Assembly: GCA_964019425.1 (NCBI GenBank)
Contig: OZ025839.1
Span: 186,001-250,000, forward strand
Origin: Flectonema sp. DT1601
Taxonomy: Eukaryota > Euglenozoa > Diplonemea > Diplonemida > Diplonemidae
Direction of reading: 5' to 3'
Length of the DNA: 64,000 nt
The translations under genes and the position numbers were made by a program. Below are positions 1 through 9,226 of the stretch, piece after piece. Positions within the stretch are counted from its first letter, which is position 1. Each line of letters opens with the position of its first letter. The notes below the pieces were generated by a model. It was not told where the DNA came from, made no database searches, and saw only the letters and a program-made list of their open reading frames with translations.

Positions 1-755
1 GAAGTGTCAGATGACTCCATTTCAAGATCTCTACCAACGGTGTAGTCACCTCGTGGGATAGAAAGTAGTTGTAGTCTTGCGCATAGAGATACTTCTGTTG
101 AAGTGTGCTGTGTTAATTTGACATTACAAGTGTCGGTGCGGATTACTCGCGGGCGACATATATTGTGTTCGACGGGTCCTTCAAGACGGTTAAGCTTTTC
201 GAGTAACCTTTTTGTGTATGAGGTTACTCTCACTAGTGGTTTTTCAATTTTAGTTCCATGCGGTGATCCCAAGACTGAGTGATGCTCTTCTTCTGAACCA
301 TCCGCACTGTCACCATGAACTTTTCTAATTTTATTTAATTTTAATTTTGCTTCCCTATTAACACACTCTGCCTCGGATGAAATACATCTATTAAGAATCT
401 CATTTACTAGTCTGGTGTGAGATTTGTTTAAAGGTTGTTTCTGAAGTTCAATTGTAGACTTCTCAATTAGCCGAACTTCTTTTAAAGTTTCTTCAGGTTC
501 GTCTTCAATTAGCGTCAAACTGTCGACCCTGGCTGCTAATTCCTTTAGGACTTCAGTAAGGCATCCACTGCTCATGAGTAGCCCTCCAGTTTGTCGTTTC
601 CAATCATCTTTTGCTTGCAATACTGCTGCTTCTTCTTCAGTGAGTATAGAGTTCATATCTTCCTCTGTACCATAATTTAGCAGGCCGCATATCATCATGT
701 CCTCAACAGAAAGAGGTGGTAGTAGACCACATTGAGACACGTTGAGTGACTTCAT
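1..755 (-). CDS. Unknown protein, C-terminus outside the window
   Basis: An open frame runs from an ATG at 755 to the left window edge without a stop (251 codons seen). The protein starts MKSLNVSQCGLLPP, has a Glu-rich stretch (TEEEAAVLQAK), a helix-prone charged middle with Leu/Glu/Lys repeats, and an acidic patch SADGSEEEHH. No signal peptide, membrane segment or catalytic motif is visible and I do not recognise a family. It lies downstream of the cathepsin Z gene on the same strand. It was absent from an ATG-to-stop search only because its stop is outside the window. Codon use is AT-rich like most neighbours and unlike the cathepsins. That it is coding is well supported by the unbroken 755-base frame; its function is unknown. 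Confidence 0.75.
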   Translation of the reverse strand, partial: MKSLNVSQCGLLPPLSVEDMMICGLLNYGTEEDMNSILTEEEAAVLQAKDDWKRQTGGLLMSSGCLTEVLKELAARVDSLTLIEDEPEETLKEVRLIEKSTIELQKQPLNKSHTRLVNEILNRCISSEAECVNREAKLKLNKIRKVHGDSADGSEEEHHSVLGSPHGTKIEKPLVRVTSYTKRLLEKLNRLEGPVEHNICRPRVIRTDTCNVKLTQHTSTEVSLCARLQLLSIPRGDYTVGRDLEMESSDT

Positions 756-1112
756 TATGTTCAAATAATTATATTAGAATAAGAATATTAATACTCATTC
801 AGGCATATCACTGTTCGTCTGTTTAGAATGTAATTATTTTTAATTATTTTCCTTTTGTAAATGACACACATAAATATCAGAAAGAACACTGGACAAACAC
901 ACAGGGAGGTAGAAATCAGAAAAGTTCACGCGGCTAGCTTCCCAAAAGTCTTTGAAAAGGTCATTTGGGATTCCCAACGGGGACTTCAGAATGAAGAGCT
1001 GAAAAAAACAGGGGAAAATATGAAAGAAATAAGAAAATGAACGGGAAGTGAGAATACAAGCAAAGGTGCTGTATAAAAAATAGAACATACTGACGGGTTA
1101 CCATCAGTGAGT

Positions 1113-2060
1113 TTACTGGCAGTTGTCACCACCCTCGTTACATGGGAAGTTGGTCTCGGTGAAGGCTCCTGGGGTGGCCCAGTTGCATCCCTGCTCGAGG
1201 CAAAGGTCCTTTCCGTTTCCTCTGGCGACTCTGAAGTATCCCATCTCTCCCCAGAACTCTCCCCAACTGTTTCTGACGATCCAGTACTTCTGTCCGTTCT
1301 CAACACCGTATCCGACAACTGAGATAGCGTGGTCAGCTCCTCCACAAACACCCTCAGCGATACCACCGTGGTAGCTAAGGATTTGAGTAGCGTCAACTCC
1401 ACATCCGATTGGTCCACGAGCGTAGATCTCCTTCATCATGTCCTGTTCTCCAGTGACCGATCCGAATTCAGCAATGGTGGCGTTTGGGAACTTTGTGATC
1501 TCAGTGCACTTTCCTCCACTCGCGGTGAAGGTTGAGCAGGTTCTGCAAACGTTCTCGGCCTTGCAGGTGGTGTCAACCTTTCCACAGAATCCTTCACTTG
1601 ACTCACTTGAGCATGCGAGGTATGGGTTGCAGGTGTCGAATACAACTCCGTCCTTGTTTCCGTGGATCCATTCGAATGCTCCACCAATTGATCCTCCGTG
1701 ACATGATCCGGCGTTACCACAGTTCAGAACGTGCTGAACAGCGAGGTTCACATCGATACCCTGAGCCTTTCTTGCGATCTTGATTCTGTCTCCGAGGGCC
1801 GACACGGCAGCGTGGGCCCAGCAAGATCCACAGTACTGAGGGATGTGCTGGTTCAAGTTCTTAGTCAAGAAGTTAGTTCCGTTAACGTTACCCCAAGTGA
1901 ATGACTCTGGTACGTCAGACATCTTCAAATAGTCTTTTGGTTGTCTGCTGACAACGTGCTCTCCCTTGAATCCGGCAGCAACCTCCTGCTCCTTAGTCCA
2001 AAGGGACGATGGCTTGGCGTTCGCGAAAGCGAAGAGTGCGAAGAAGACCGATGACTTCAT
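1113..2060 (-). CDS. Cathepsin Z/X-type cysteine protease, copy A
   Basis: A 315-residue papain-family (C1A) protease. A signal peptide covers about residues 1-15. The catalytic segment QHIPQYCGSCWAHAA puts the oxyanion Gln at 76 and the nucleophile Cys at 80; the HIPQYCGSCWAH wording is typical of cathepsin Z/X (a carboxypeptidase). The catalytic His is in GGADHAISVVGYG and the Asn in VRNSWGEFWGEMGY. The pro-region is very short, also as in cathepsin Z. Likely lysosomal or secreted. The start is the ATG at 2060, 30 nt below a CTCTTCAG acceptor. Stop is TAA. A second copy at 41490-42437 differs at only two residues. GC content is much higher than in neighbouring housekeeping genes, consistent with strong expression (inference). 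Confidence 0.95.
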   Translation of the reverse strand: MKSSVFFALFAFANAKPSSLWTKEQEVAAGFKGEHVVSRQPKDYLKMSDVPESFTWGNVNGTNFLTKNLNQHIPQYCGSCWAHAAVSALGDRIKIARKAQGIDVNLAVQHVLNCGNAGSCHGGSIGGAFEWIHGNKDGVVFDTCNPYLACSSESSEGFCGKVDTTCKAENVCRTCSTFTASGGKCTEITKFPNATIAEFGSVTGEQDMMKEIYARGPIGCGVDATQILSYHGGIAEGVCGGADHAISVVGYGVENGQKYWIVRNSWGEFWGEMGYFRVARGNGKDLCLEQGCNWATPGAFTETNFPCNEGGDNCQ

Positions 2061-2090
2061 TGTTGTGCTTTTGTTATAAAACTATAATGT

Positions 2091-2102
2091 CTGAAGAGGG
2101 GG
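2091..2102 (-). promoter_or_regulatory. Probable trans-splice acceptor of cathepsin Z copy A
   Basis: On the minus strand the run CCCCTCTTCAG ends 30 nt before the ATG at 2060. The same sequence is kept in copy B (42468-42479). A pyrimidine tract plus AG with no upstream coding exon fits spliced-leader addition; a 5' UTR cis-intron would look the same. Confidence 0.4.
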
Positions 2103-2129
2103 AATGTAATTATTAGTAAAAATAAAACT

Positions 2130-4110
2130 CTCTCCCTGCTGCACATACTCCGCCGGCAACATTCCTTTCTCCCAATACAACATATTTATGTGTGGCTGTA
2201 CAACTTAAAGATTACATGCTCCGTCTGTTTTTTTTTTTCATTTTTTTTTTTTTCGCAGGAACTAACGCAGAAAAAGAAATCCCTCTCCTCAAGAGGAGAG
2301 GGAGAGGTTCGGTTTCCTCGATATCTTCGATTCAGAAACAAGCCTCAGAAGCAAAGAAATTTCTACGCTTGCTGTTACTCATCTGAAATCACTGACAACG
2401 AACGAATTTTCGTTTCAAAATAGTGTTTTCGTCAGGGAAGGGTTGAGAGCAAAAAGTGTTTTTTCGCAGAAAAATATAGTACTTTGCCGACAGACGTATC
2501 AAAAATAATTGAAATTCAGAGGAAGGGGACAATAATATCCAGAATATCGAAACTGTACTGGATAAAGTCAATGCTAAACTCAGAAAAAAAATCAAAAAAA
2601 ATAAACCACATTGCAGAAAACGTCGAAGATGTCACGGGAGAGTCCCACACCCGACCACCAACTTCGAAAGTACGATTGATTTGAGTGAATCAATGAATCG
2701 GATAGGCCATGGTTACAGAACGTGTGAACAGACCACAACAATCAATGAAAGTCACCTCGAACAACTTTCTACAGATTCATTTATTTATCAAAAAGAGTTA
2801 CCACACACAACGTCCATTACACGCAGAACAATTTGTAACAGAAACGATAACACACACAGGTATAAGACATAAGTAAGGGTAGATCTGACAAAAAGAAAAG
2901 AAAAAAACACACAACAGATATCTATCTTAAGGAGGACTACTGTCAGTGACTAGGTTGGGTTGTCTCGAACTTTAAAAAAAGAAATTCTCGATGATAAAGT
3001 CACCAAGACCATTCTTTTTTCTTCTTTTTTCTTCTTCTTTTCTTTTCTCAGGAAAAAAAGAAGAAGAAAAAAACTCGCGACTATTACACAACTAAACAAA
3101 TACTAAATTGTATTAAAAAAAAATTAAAAAAAGAAATTGACATTTAACACCCACGGCAGGTAGACTACAAAAAAAAGAAAAGATTATTCCCACCAACAAT
3201 ACTTTTTTTTATCATATTATAAAGTCAGAGAGTCGGCGACAAGAGACGTCGACAAACCAAGTGAAGTAACTTAACGACTTCACTTTTTTTTTTTTTTTTT
3301 TGTACCTACAAACCCATTGTTCGGTAGAAAGAGAATTGTGCCAGCCTAACTAACCTATTCATTTATTAGGATTTGGTACAGGTTGCGCACAAAACAAAAC
3401 AAAGGTGAGTAAGAAAGTAAAAAAGTGAAGTTTGCCGATTCTTTTTTCACCCTTTTAACACTTCACTTAGAAGGACGGAAGGGGGGGAAGAAAAAGAAAT
3501 GCTCTCTGTGCTTTTTATTCAACGCACGCTAGTTTCGCGTGATTGTTACCAGTCAAAAAGAAAAAGAAGAAGAAAAAAAGATCCAATGCGAGCTATCGCC
3601 AAGGACTTGGTTAATAAATTCTGTTCATGAAGATCACAAGCGCCCTATTGCGTACCTGAGGGGCACTCTACAGGCGCTTTTGCGATCAACGAAAGAAGTG
3701 TGATTTCTATGGCGACACACCCACATATATAAAAGTTCTATGAGAATGCAATAAACTAACGCTTGCCTAGGAGTCAGTACCCTGAAAATGGACTGTACTC
3801 CTGCATGCTGTGGCTTAAAAAGAAGAATGGACATAACGTAACCACGGTAATATGAAAATTGAATCATGTTTCTTAATCTCGAGAAAACATCATCGTCACA
3901 CCTTTAAAAAAAAATAACGAAAACGAAAACAAGAACAAGAACAAGGAGAAACAGAATAATTGTATCCGAGACAAATAGACGTGTCGGCAAATAAAATAAA
4001 AAAAAAAAAGTTTTGACTTATATCATAAGAAGAAATCAATCCCACGCAAATAGAATTACTAACGACCCCCATGGTGTTTTTTTCTTTTTTTAATAACGTC
4101 TCTAATAGTC
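2130..4110. other. Gene-free stretch with homopolymers and a possible plus-strand exon
   Basis: About 2 kb without a recognisable gene. A plus-strand pyrimidine tract ending TTCGCAG (about 2228-2259) precedes two overlapping open frames (2260-2423), so a small plus-strand spliced gene cannot be excluded, but I recognise no protein. 3000-3300 and 3540-3580 are poly-purine or poly-T low-complexity DNA. 3575-3880 contains strong hairpins and is listed separately. Confidence 0.5.
3590..3880. ncRNA. Candidate structured RNA, unidentified
   Basis: Within gene-free DNA, AAGCGCC at 3638-3644 pairs perfectly with GGCGCTT at 3673-3679, and GGAGTCAGT at 3770-3778 pairs with ACTGTACTCC at 3792-3801 with one bulge. 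The stretch has mixed composition unlike the surrounding homopolymers. I see no protein frame and no diagnostic motif of SRP, RNase P, MRP or spliceosomal RNAs. The strand is not determined. Confidence 0.25.
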
Positions 4111-4125
4111 GTTGAATGAATAACA

Positions 4126-5533
4126 TTATCCACACATGCCATCTCCGAAAGCACTGTCAGGAGTGTCTACGCGATATGAAAGTTGTCGAGATCGTGGAGA
4201 GCAGTAACCAACGGAACCAAAAAAACTATTGCAAGGAGGTGGTATTGAAAGATGCACGGAACGAACTTCAGTATTTGGTGATCGATAAATCGGAGATACA
4301 GGACGGAACTCAGGAGCAGGAAGCTCACCACCAAGACGGACAAACCGAGAGTGATGTGAAGGAGGAACAAGGTAACCGAGTGGAATTTTGATGAAATCAG
4401 GAGCCTCAGCCTCGATATGACTACTCCACTCATCAGGTGTGAATGTTGAGATTTCACGTTTTAACGTTTTCGTAAACTTTCCCCAAGCATCAACAGCATC
4501 ACCAGGTGGACCTCTTGCAACTGTTACCATATAGCCTCCTTCAAGAGTCTTCGAAAAGAATTTCCATCTGTGCATTGCAACACCATCAACAGTCACTGAT
4601 AAAACTGTTGTTCCATCAGTTGTTCCGAGTGAACTGAACTCAGCCCTTTGAAGATCAAATTTCAGTCCATCACCCCTAGCCTTTGTGTAGGCTTCTTTAC
4701 AGCTCCAAAACAATTGTAGCATCTCATCTTTCTCTTCTTCTGTGTCACATTTATTTATGTGTTCCCATTCTTTAGTTGTAAATGATTTCGCAAGAGATGA
4801 TCTGACATTTCCTTTTCGCTTTTGAACTGGAGCAACCACATCAACCCCGCACAGACAGTAGGCTTCTGAAGCGAGAACGGCATAGTTTCCGTCGTGGGAG
4901 ATGTTGAAGTTGAAGTTAGGCTGACCAGGAGTATTATGGTCTGTTTGTAAGAACGGCTTGCAACCTTTAGTCCGACAAATCTGAACATCTGAGTACGGAA
5001 GGTTTAATACTTCTGAACAAGCTTTTCGAGCTAATAACCTGGATGCTAGTGCTCGTTTCTTATCATCTTCGTACGTATATCGAGTGACACCAGCGCGTTC
5101 ACTTTCACAGATGAGACTCAGTAAGAAGTCAAATAGATCATCGCTGATGTTCATATCACTGACGTCTAAATACCATCTCACGATTTCTGTTGGCAATGTT
5201 TCACATTCAACACTCTCTTCAGATTGAACAATATCATATTTACAATTAATATTTAACAACTTATCTGAGTCACTATTCTCATCTTCTGCACTCGTCGCTT
5301 TGCTTTCGATATTTATTGGAAGTTGTTTTTTGTGAGCGCGTTCCAGTGTTATTAATCCTTCTTCTAATTTCTGTTTTGTTTTTGTTTTAGTTTTTTTTTT
5401 TTTTTTTTTAAAAACTGGGGGGGAAAAAAATTATGTGGATTGAAATCCAAACCGTTCGATCATCTGTTTCTCTCTCAACATCTGGGTCGTCGATGACACA
5501 ATCTGTAACGCACCCCGGGTGACAACATCCCAT
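4126..5533 (-). CDS. 4'-phosphopantetheinyl transferase (Sfp/AASDHPPT type)
   Basis: Transfers phosphopantetheine from CoA to a Ser of carrier proteins. The main exon (4126 to about 5410) shows the family motifs in order: RTKGCKPFL and NFNISHDGNY, then GVDVV (metal/CoA-binding Asp), then FWSCKEAYTKARGDG (WxxKEA). The C-terminal 90 residues are Pro/Ser-rich. The frame stays open upstream of 5259 with no ATG, through a Lys-rich stretch coded by a 19-base poly(A). The likely start is the ATG at 5533 (MGCCHPGC), which needs a short intron ending CCCCCCCAG near 5415; the donor is unresolved because the homopolymers blur the phase. The N-terminal MGCC could be lipidated (inference). Family assignment is firm, the N-terminus is not. 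Confidence 0.85.
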
Positions 5534-6093
5534 TTTAGGATAATTAAATGTGTGTTATATTATTAACCAAATTGTGTGTTGTTGCCCAACTGAGGTTTGG
5601 GGAAACCCCCAATCTCACCTGTTAAGGGGAAAAAAAAATGACCACCCAAAAAAAAAAAGAGAAAAAAGAAAAAAAAAAACACCACCAAAACACAACAATC
5701 ATAACAGAGCCAGTAAGGGGATTAAAAAAAATATATATAGGTACAAAGAGGTTATTTCAACAGAAATGTTTGATATTTTTTTTTAAAAAAATCCCCCCTT
5801 CCTAAAGAATAGGGATACATGGGACTTAGTTAGTTAATAACATTCATAATAAAAAAAAAATAAAACATAAAAACACACAAATATACATTAACTCTGAACC
5901 AGAATTAAGGAACTGAGAGTTTGTCTAATAAAAGCATAACAATAATAATAACATAACACAAAACTACTACCTGGACGTTATGACTATTTCTATAAAGAGT
6001 GTTAGACTTAACAATCTGATTCTATAAGATTGTCTTGTCCCAAATGGCTTCTTAATCGCGAATGAACACGAAAAGGCGAAGGCAGAGTAAACC
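5534..6093. other. AT-rich intergenic region
   Basis: Homopolymer runs of A, mixed with short G and C runs, between the transferase start and the caspase-like gene stop. I see no gene, RNA or repeat unit here. Confidence 0.5.
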
Positions 6094-7548
6094 TTATCGA
6101 GGATACCTTCCGTGACTATTAACGGATATCCAACTCTCATCCGCCAAGTCATCCAACGGATTTAAATAAGTCGCATTGAGACGACCAGCAACTGGAGGAG
6201 AGAATACTTGTCGGTTTGATCGACGAGCGGAAACACTTCGAGTCGTTGTGATTGATCGAAGTTTAGGAAACGATGTCGATGAAGCAACAGAGAGATTGAT
6301 ATGACCAAGATCGGGGATGTAGTGAGGACGACGATACGATTTAAAAATATTATAAATATAAAGAAGTGAAGGAACATCTCTAACTGACTCCACTGACCTT
6401 TCACGAACAACTAAAGAACCAACAGCTAAGGCAAGCTTTCCACACAGACCTTCATCTCTATTCCCAGGAGTCTTTATGCGAAGCTCACATGCGGGTAAAG
6501 AATCGTTTGTGAACCCATTCTCAAACCAACTACTACTGACTGGTAACATAGAGTTCACTGATGGGGTTGGGACGTCAAGCACTAGTACCGTAGCACAACT
6601 TTTAGGAAGTCTGATTAGTAGGCTGCGAACTTCTTCTCCGCTTATCACATCAGGGTAAGAAACATTGTCATATCCTGAAGGGATGAATGCAGCCATTCCT
6701 GCAACGTCACAACAATGTCCTATAAATATTATTAAGAAAGTATCATCTTGTCTACATCTGCTTACCATGTCATTTATTTCTTGAAGCACTCTGTAGTAAG
6801 TTGGTCGACGATCTTGATTACTTCCACTGCCGGTATCATCGCGAAGGACTGATACGTCAGCACCACAGCGGGCTACCGCATCGTACGCGCTGTCTATTGA
6901 CTTGCTGCAACCAGAAATCGATAGAGATGTTCCTTGTTGGGTTGCACCAACTATAAGACATCGAAGACTTCTGTTGGAATCGAAAGCTGAATCAAGCAGA
7001 CTATTCCTATTACACAATCCCTCAACATGTTGATAATCAATTTCAGTATTGTATTCAACCATATAAGTTGCAGACGCAGATGATTGCGATGAATAGTTAG
7101 AAGCTGACGTCAACGATCCCCTTTGAGGTGGAGAGTTACTTTTCGTATAATTAAAAGTAGCAGCCGGAGGGACTCGATCCGATGCTGAAGATATGCTTGT
7201 TTTATTTTTACTGGAATGCCGTCGTTTGGAGGATTTTTGTGATGATTTTTTTGACTTATTCGTCTTGACGTCAGAGGTACTAGAACTAACGCTGAGAGGA
7301 AGCTGTTTCACAACAGCTGGGACTGGTTGCTTTACAATTGTTGACTGTGATAACGATCCCTTTTGATAAGTTCCTCCCAAGGGTTGTGGTGGCCTACTCC
7401 CCCTCACACTTAACGGAGGTATCCCTCCTATTTTCTTAGCGGCCGAAGCTTCTGGCGGTTTTGCCCCCATCATCGATGCCGGCATCGGCATATCTCCCTG
7501 TGGTGGTTTCCTTTGTTTATTGTCATCTTTAGAGCTCGGACACCCCAT
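6094..7548 (-). CDS. Caspase-fold (metacaspase-like) protein, probably inactive
   Basis: 484 residues. Residues 1-170 are a disordered Pro/Ser/Lys region starting MGCPSSKD, a plausible N-myristoylation and palmitoylation signal. Residues about 195-330 resemble a metacaspase p20 domain: a beta strand RCLIVGATQQG, then the GCSKSIDSAYDAV region (normally C/LNDA), then IIFIGHCCD where the catalytic His (278) stands, then VLVLDVPTPS at 322-330 where active metacaspases have DxCxSG. The nucleophile Cys is therefore replaced, so a pseudo-enzyme or scaffold is likely. The sequence after 330 is Ser/Arg-rich. Membership rests on strand order and the GH..D motif, so it is an inference rather than a certain assignment. 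Start is the ATG at 7548. Confidence 0.6.
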   Translation of the reverse strand: MGCPSSKDDNKQRKPPQGDMPMPASMMGAKPPEASAAKKIGGIPPLSVRGSRPPQPLGGTYQKGSLSQSTIVKQPVPAVVKQLPLSVSSSTSDVKTNKSKKSSQKSSKRRHSSKNKTSISSASDRVPPAATFNYTKSNSPPQRGSLTSASNYSSQSSASATYMVEYNTEIDYQHVEGLCNRNSLLDSAFDSNRSLRCLIVGATQQGTSLSISGCSKSIDSAYDAVARCGADVSVLRDDTGSGSNQDRRPTYYRVLQEINDMVSRCRQDDTFLIIFIGHCCDVAGMAAFIPSGYDNVSYPDVISGEEVRSLLIRLPKSCATVLVLDVPTPSVNSMLPVSSSWFENGFTNDSLPACELRIKTPGNRDEGLCGKLALAVGSLVVRERSVESVRDVPSLLYIYNIFKSYRRPHYIPDLGHINLSVASSTSFPKLRSITTTRSVSARRSNRQVFSPPVAGRLNATYLNPLDDLADESWISVNSHGRYPR

Positions 7549-7761
7549 TCCAGAGAGGGGGTTAATCCTGATGAGAAAAAATTAGGGCTCAAATATTTGA
7601 CTGACGGAATCAACCAGACCAGACCATATTTGTTATTCACCTTGTGTGTCTGAAAGAAGTAACGTATCTGACAAAAAGGGGTTTCAACAAAAACATTCAC
7701 AAAACATAACATTATTATAAATACCGTAATATAGTGTAACTGTGAGTATGAGTGACGTAGA

Positions 7762-9030
7762 TTACGGAATTCCGTAAAAGTCAACAACCGATTGCGTTGC
7801 TCTTTTCTGTAACTCTTTCAGTCTTTCATCAAACAGTTGAGCTGAAGTAGTATTTCTTCGAGTGAGTTGTTTATGTAATTCTTCAACTAGTTTGAGTGCC
7901 GACTGACTTTCTGTTTGATATTTCTGTACTTCTAAATCAGACACGATTCGTGTGTCCAATGAAGATATAGATTCAGGTGAGAGATATGAGCTTCGATTAT
8001 CTTTCAAATCTCTGATAACATTCTGAAGACTACATATCACAGATTGGTAGTGTCTACATCTGGTTGAAAGCTGCTGATTGGACTCGTGATCAGTTCGTAG
8101 TTGGTTCAGCTCTTCTTCTAAACTCATTAGTTGCTCACCTTTGAGTCTTTCGGTACTTGAGAAGATTCCTCTCAAAGTGACTACTTCATTGCGAAGATCT
8201 GAATTCTCCCTTCGAACATCTCTCAACTCCTCTTGTAAGACGCTGCTCTCTTCTGTTGTTATTCTTTGAACTGATTGTTCCAAAACTTCAATCTGAGCAT
8301 TCGCAGTCGCAAGTTTACCTCTCAACTCTCTCACTAAGTCTTGAGACTTTTGACTAACGACTCCGACATTACTGTTTGTGTCACTGGTGATGCTTCCTGT
8401 TGAGGTTTTGTTTATTTTTTTTTTTTGGAAAAAAAACGCTCCATAAGTTTGTGATAAGAAACATGTTGACATACCAGAAGGGGTGCCGCTTATGATGTCG
8501 AGAAATCTTTTTTCTTTACCGCGAGATCGGAGAGACTTAAGATCTGACTTAGCCTCGTCAAGTTCTCGTTGTAAATCTTGGTGTCGTAGTAGGAGCATAT
8601 CAAAGTCTTGTCTGAGGTTTAGATTTTCTTGTTTTGTTGATTGTAAGACTTCACTGAGTTCACTTATTTCTGTGTGAGCGTTATGACGGGATTGAAGCTC
8701 CCATTCGGATCTATCTTCTTGTTGTCGTTGTAAATGATGTCGGTGGTTGGCTTCAATTGATTGTATTTCAGTTTTTAATCTGGTCACTTCTCTCAGAAGT
8801 TCTGCCTCTTTCATTTGTGTGATAGAGCGTTTTATTTCATTAGAAAAATATTTATTCTGATCAACCAATTTTGTACTACTAACACGCCTCTCGCTAGCTG
8901 AGTGTGAATAAGGTTTGTCTGATCGAGGCGGTGTGTCATATTGCTTTCTAACAACACTCTCATTACTGTAGTGTGATGATACACTCCCTGCCCTATCACA
9001 TTCGACTGTGAAGTCTTTCCATCTTGACAT
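7762..9030 (-). CDS. Coiled-coil protein, unknown
   Basis: Encodes about 396 residues after removal of one intron. The first 65 residues are Ser/Arg-rich; from about residue 70 onwards there are long heptad-rich helices (for example EAELLREVTRLKTEIQSI and VLQEELRDVRRENSDL). A canonical intron, GTATGT...CAACAG, lies at 8397-8474 (78 nt). Because its length is a multiple of three the frame stays open through it, and unspliced reading would insert an unlikely Phe/Lys stretch. Coiled coils like this are common in basal-body, axonemal and cytoskeletal proteins, but I cannot assign a family. Stop is near 7762. It ends about 210 bp upstream of the caspase-like gene on the same strand. Confidence 0.8.
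   Translation of the reverse strand: MSRWKDFTVECDRAGSVSSHYSNESVVRKQYDTPPRSDKPYSHSASERRVSSTKLVDQNKYFSNEIKRSITQMKEAELLREVTRLKTEIQSIEANHRHHLQRQQEDRSEWELQSRHNAHTEISELSEVLQSTKQENLNLRQDFDMLLLRHQDLQRELDEAKSDLKSLRSRGKEKRFLDIISGTPSGMSTCFLSQTYGAFFFQKKKINKTSTGSITSDTNSNVGVVSQKSQDLVRELRGKLATANAQIEVLEQSVQRITTEESSVLQEELRDVRRENSDLRNEVVTLRGIFSSTERLKGEQLMSLEEELNQLRTDHESNQQLSTRCRHYQSVICSLQNVIRDLKDNRSSYLSPESISSLDTRIVSDLEVQKYQTESQSALKLVEELHKQLTRRNTTSAQLFDERLKELQKRATQSVVDFYGIP
8397..8474 (-). other. Cis-intron in the coiled-coil gene
   Basis: Donor GTATGT, acceptor CCTCAACAG, 78 nt, splitting a Gly codon (phase 1). It contains runs of 8 T and 12 A on the transcribed strand. Confidence 0.75.
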
Positions 9031-9226
9031 TTATACTGAAATAATATAAAGATTCCTCAATGTCAGTATACAAACAAACATCTCACAGTGAAAAATTACT
9101 AAAATAATTGGCAACGGGGCATTTAAAGGAAATAATAGGCAATACAATACAACACAATTGTGTTTACCTGTAAAGGTAAAAAACACGCGTTGTTACTTTT
9201 TCTTTTTCTTTTTTTTTTTTTTCCCG

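Noticed and set aside
1107-1783. Plus-strand frames over the cathepsin Z genes (also at 41484-42160)
   Set aside because: Antisense shadows of the GC-rich protease gene, duplicated simply because the gene is.
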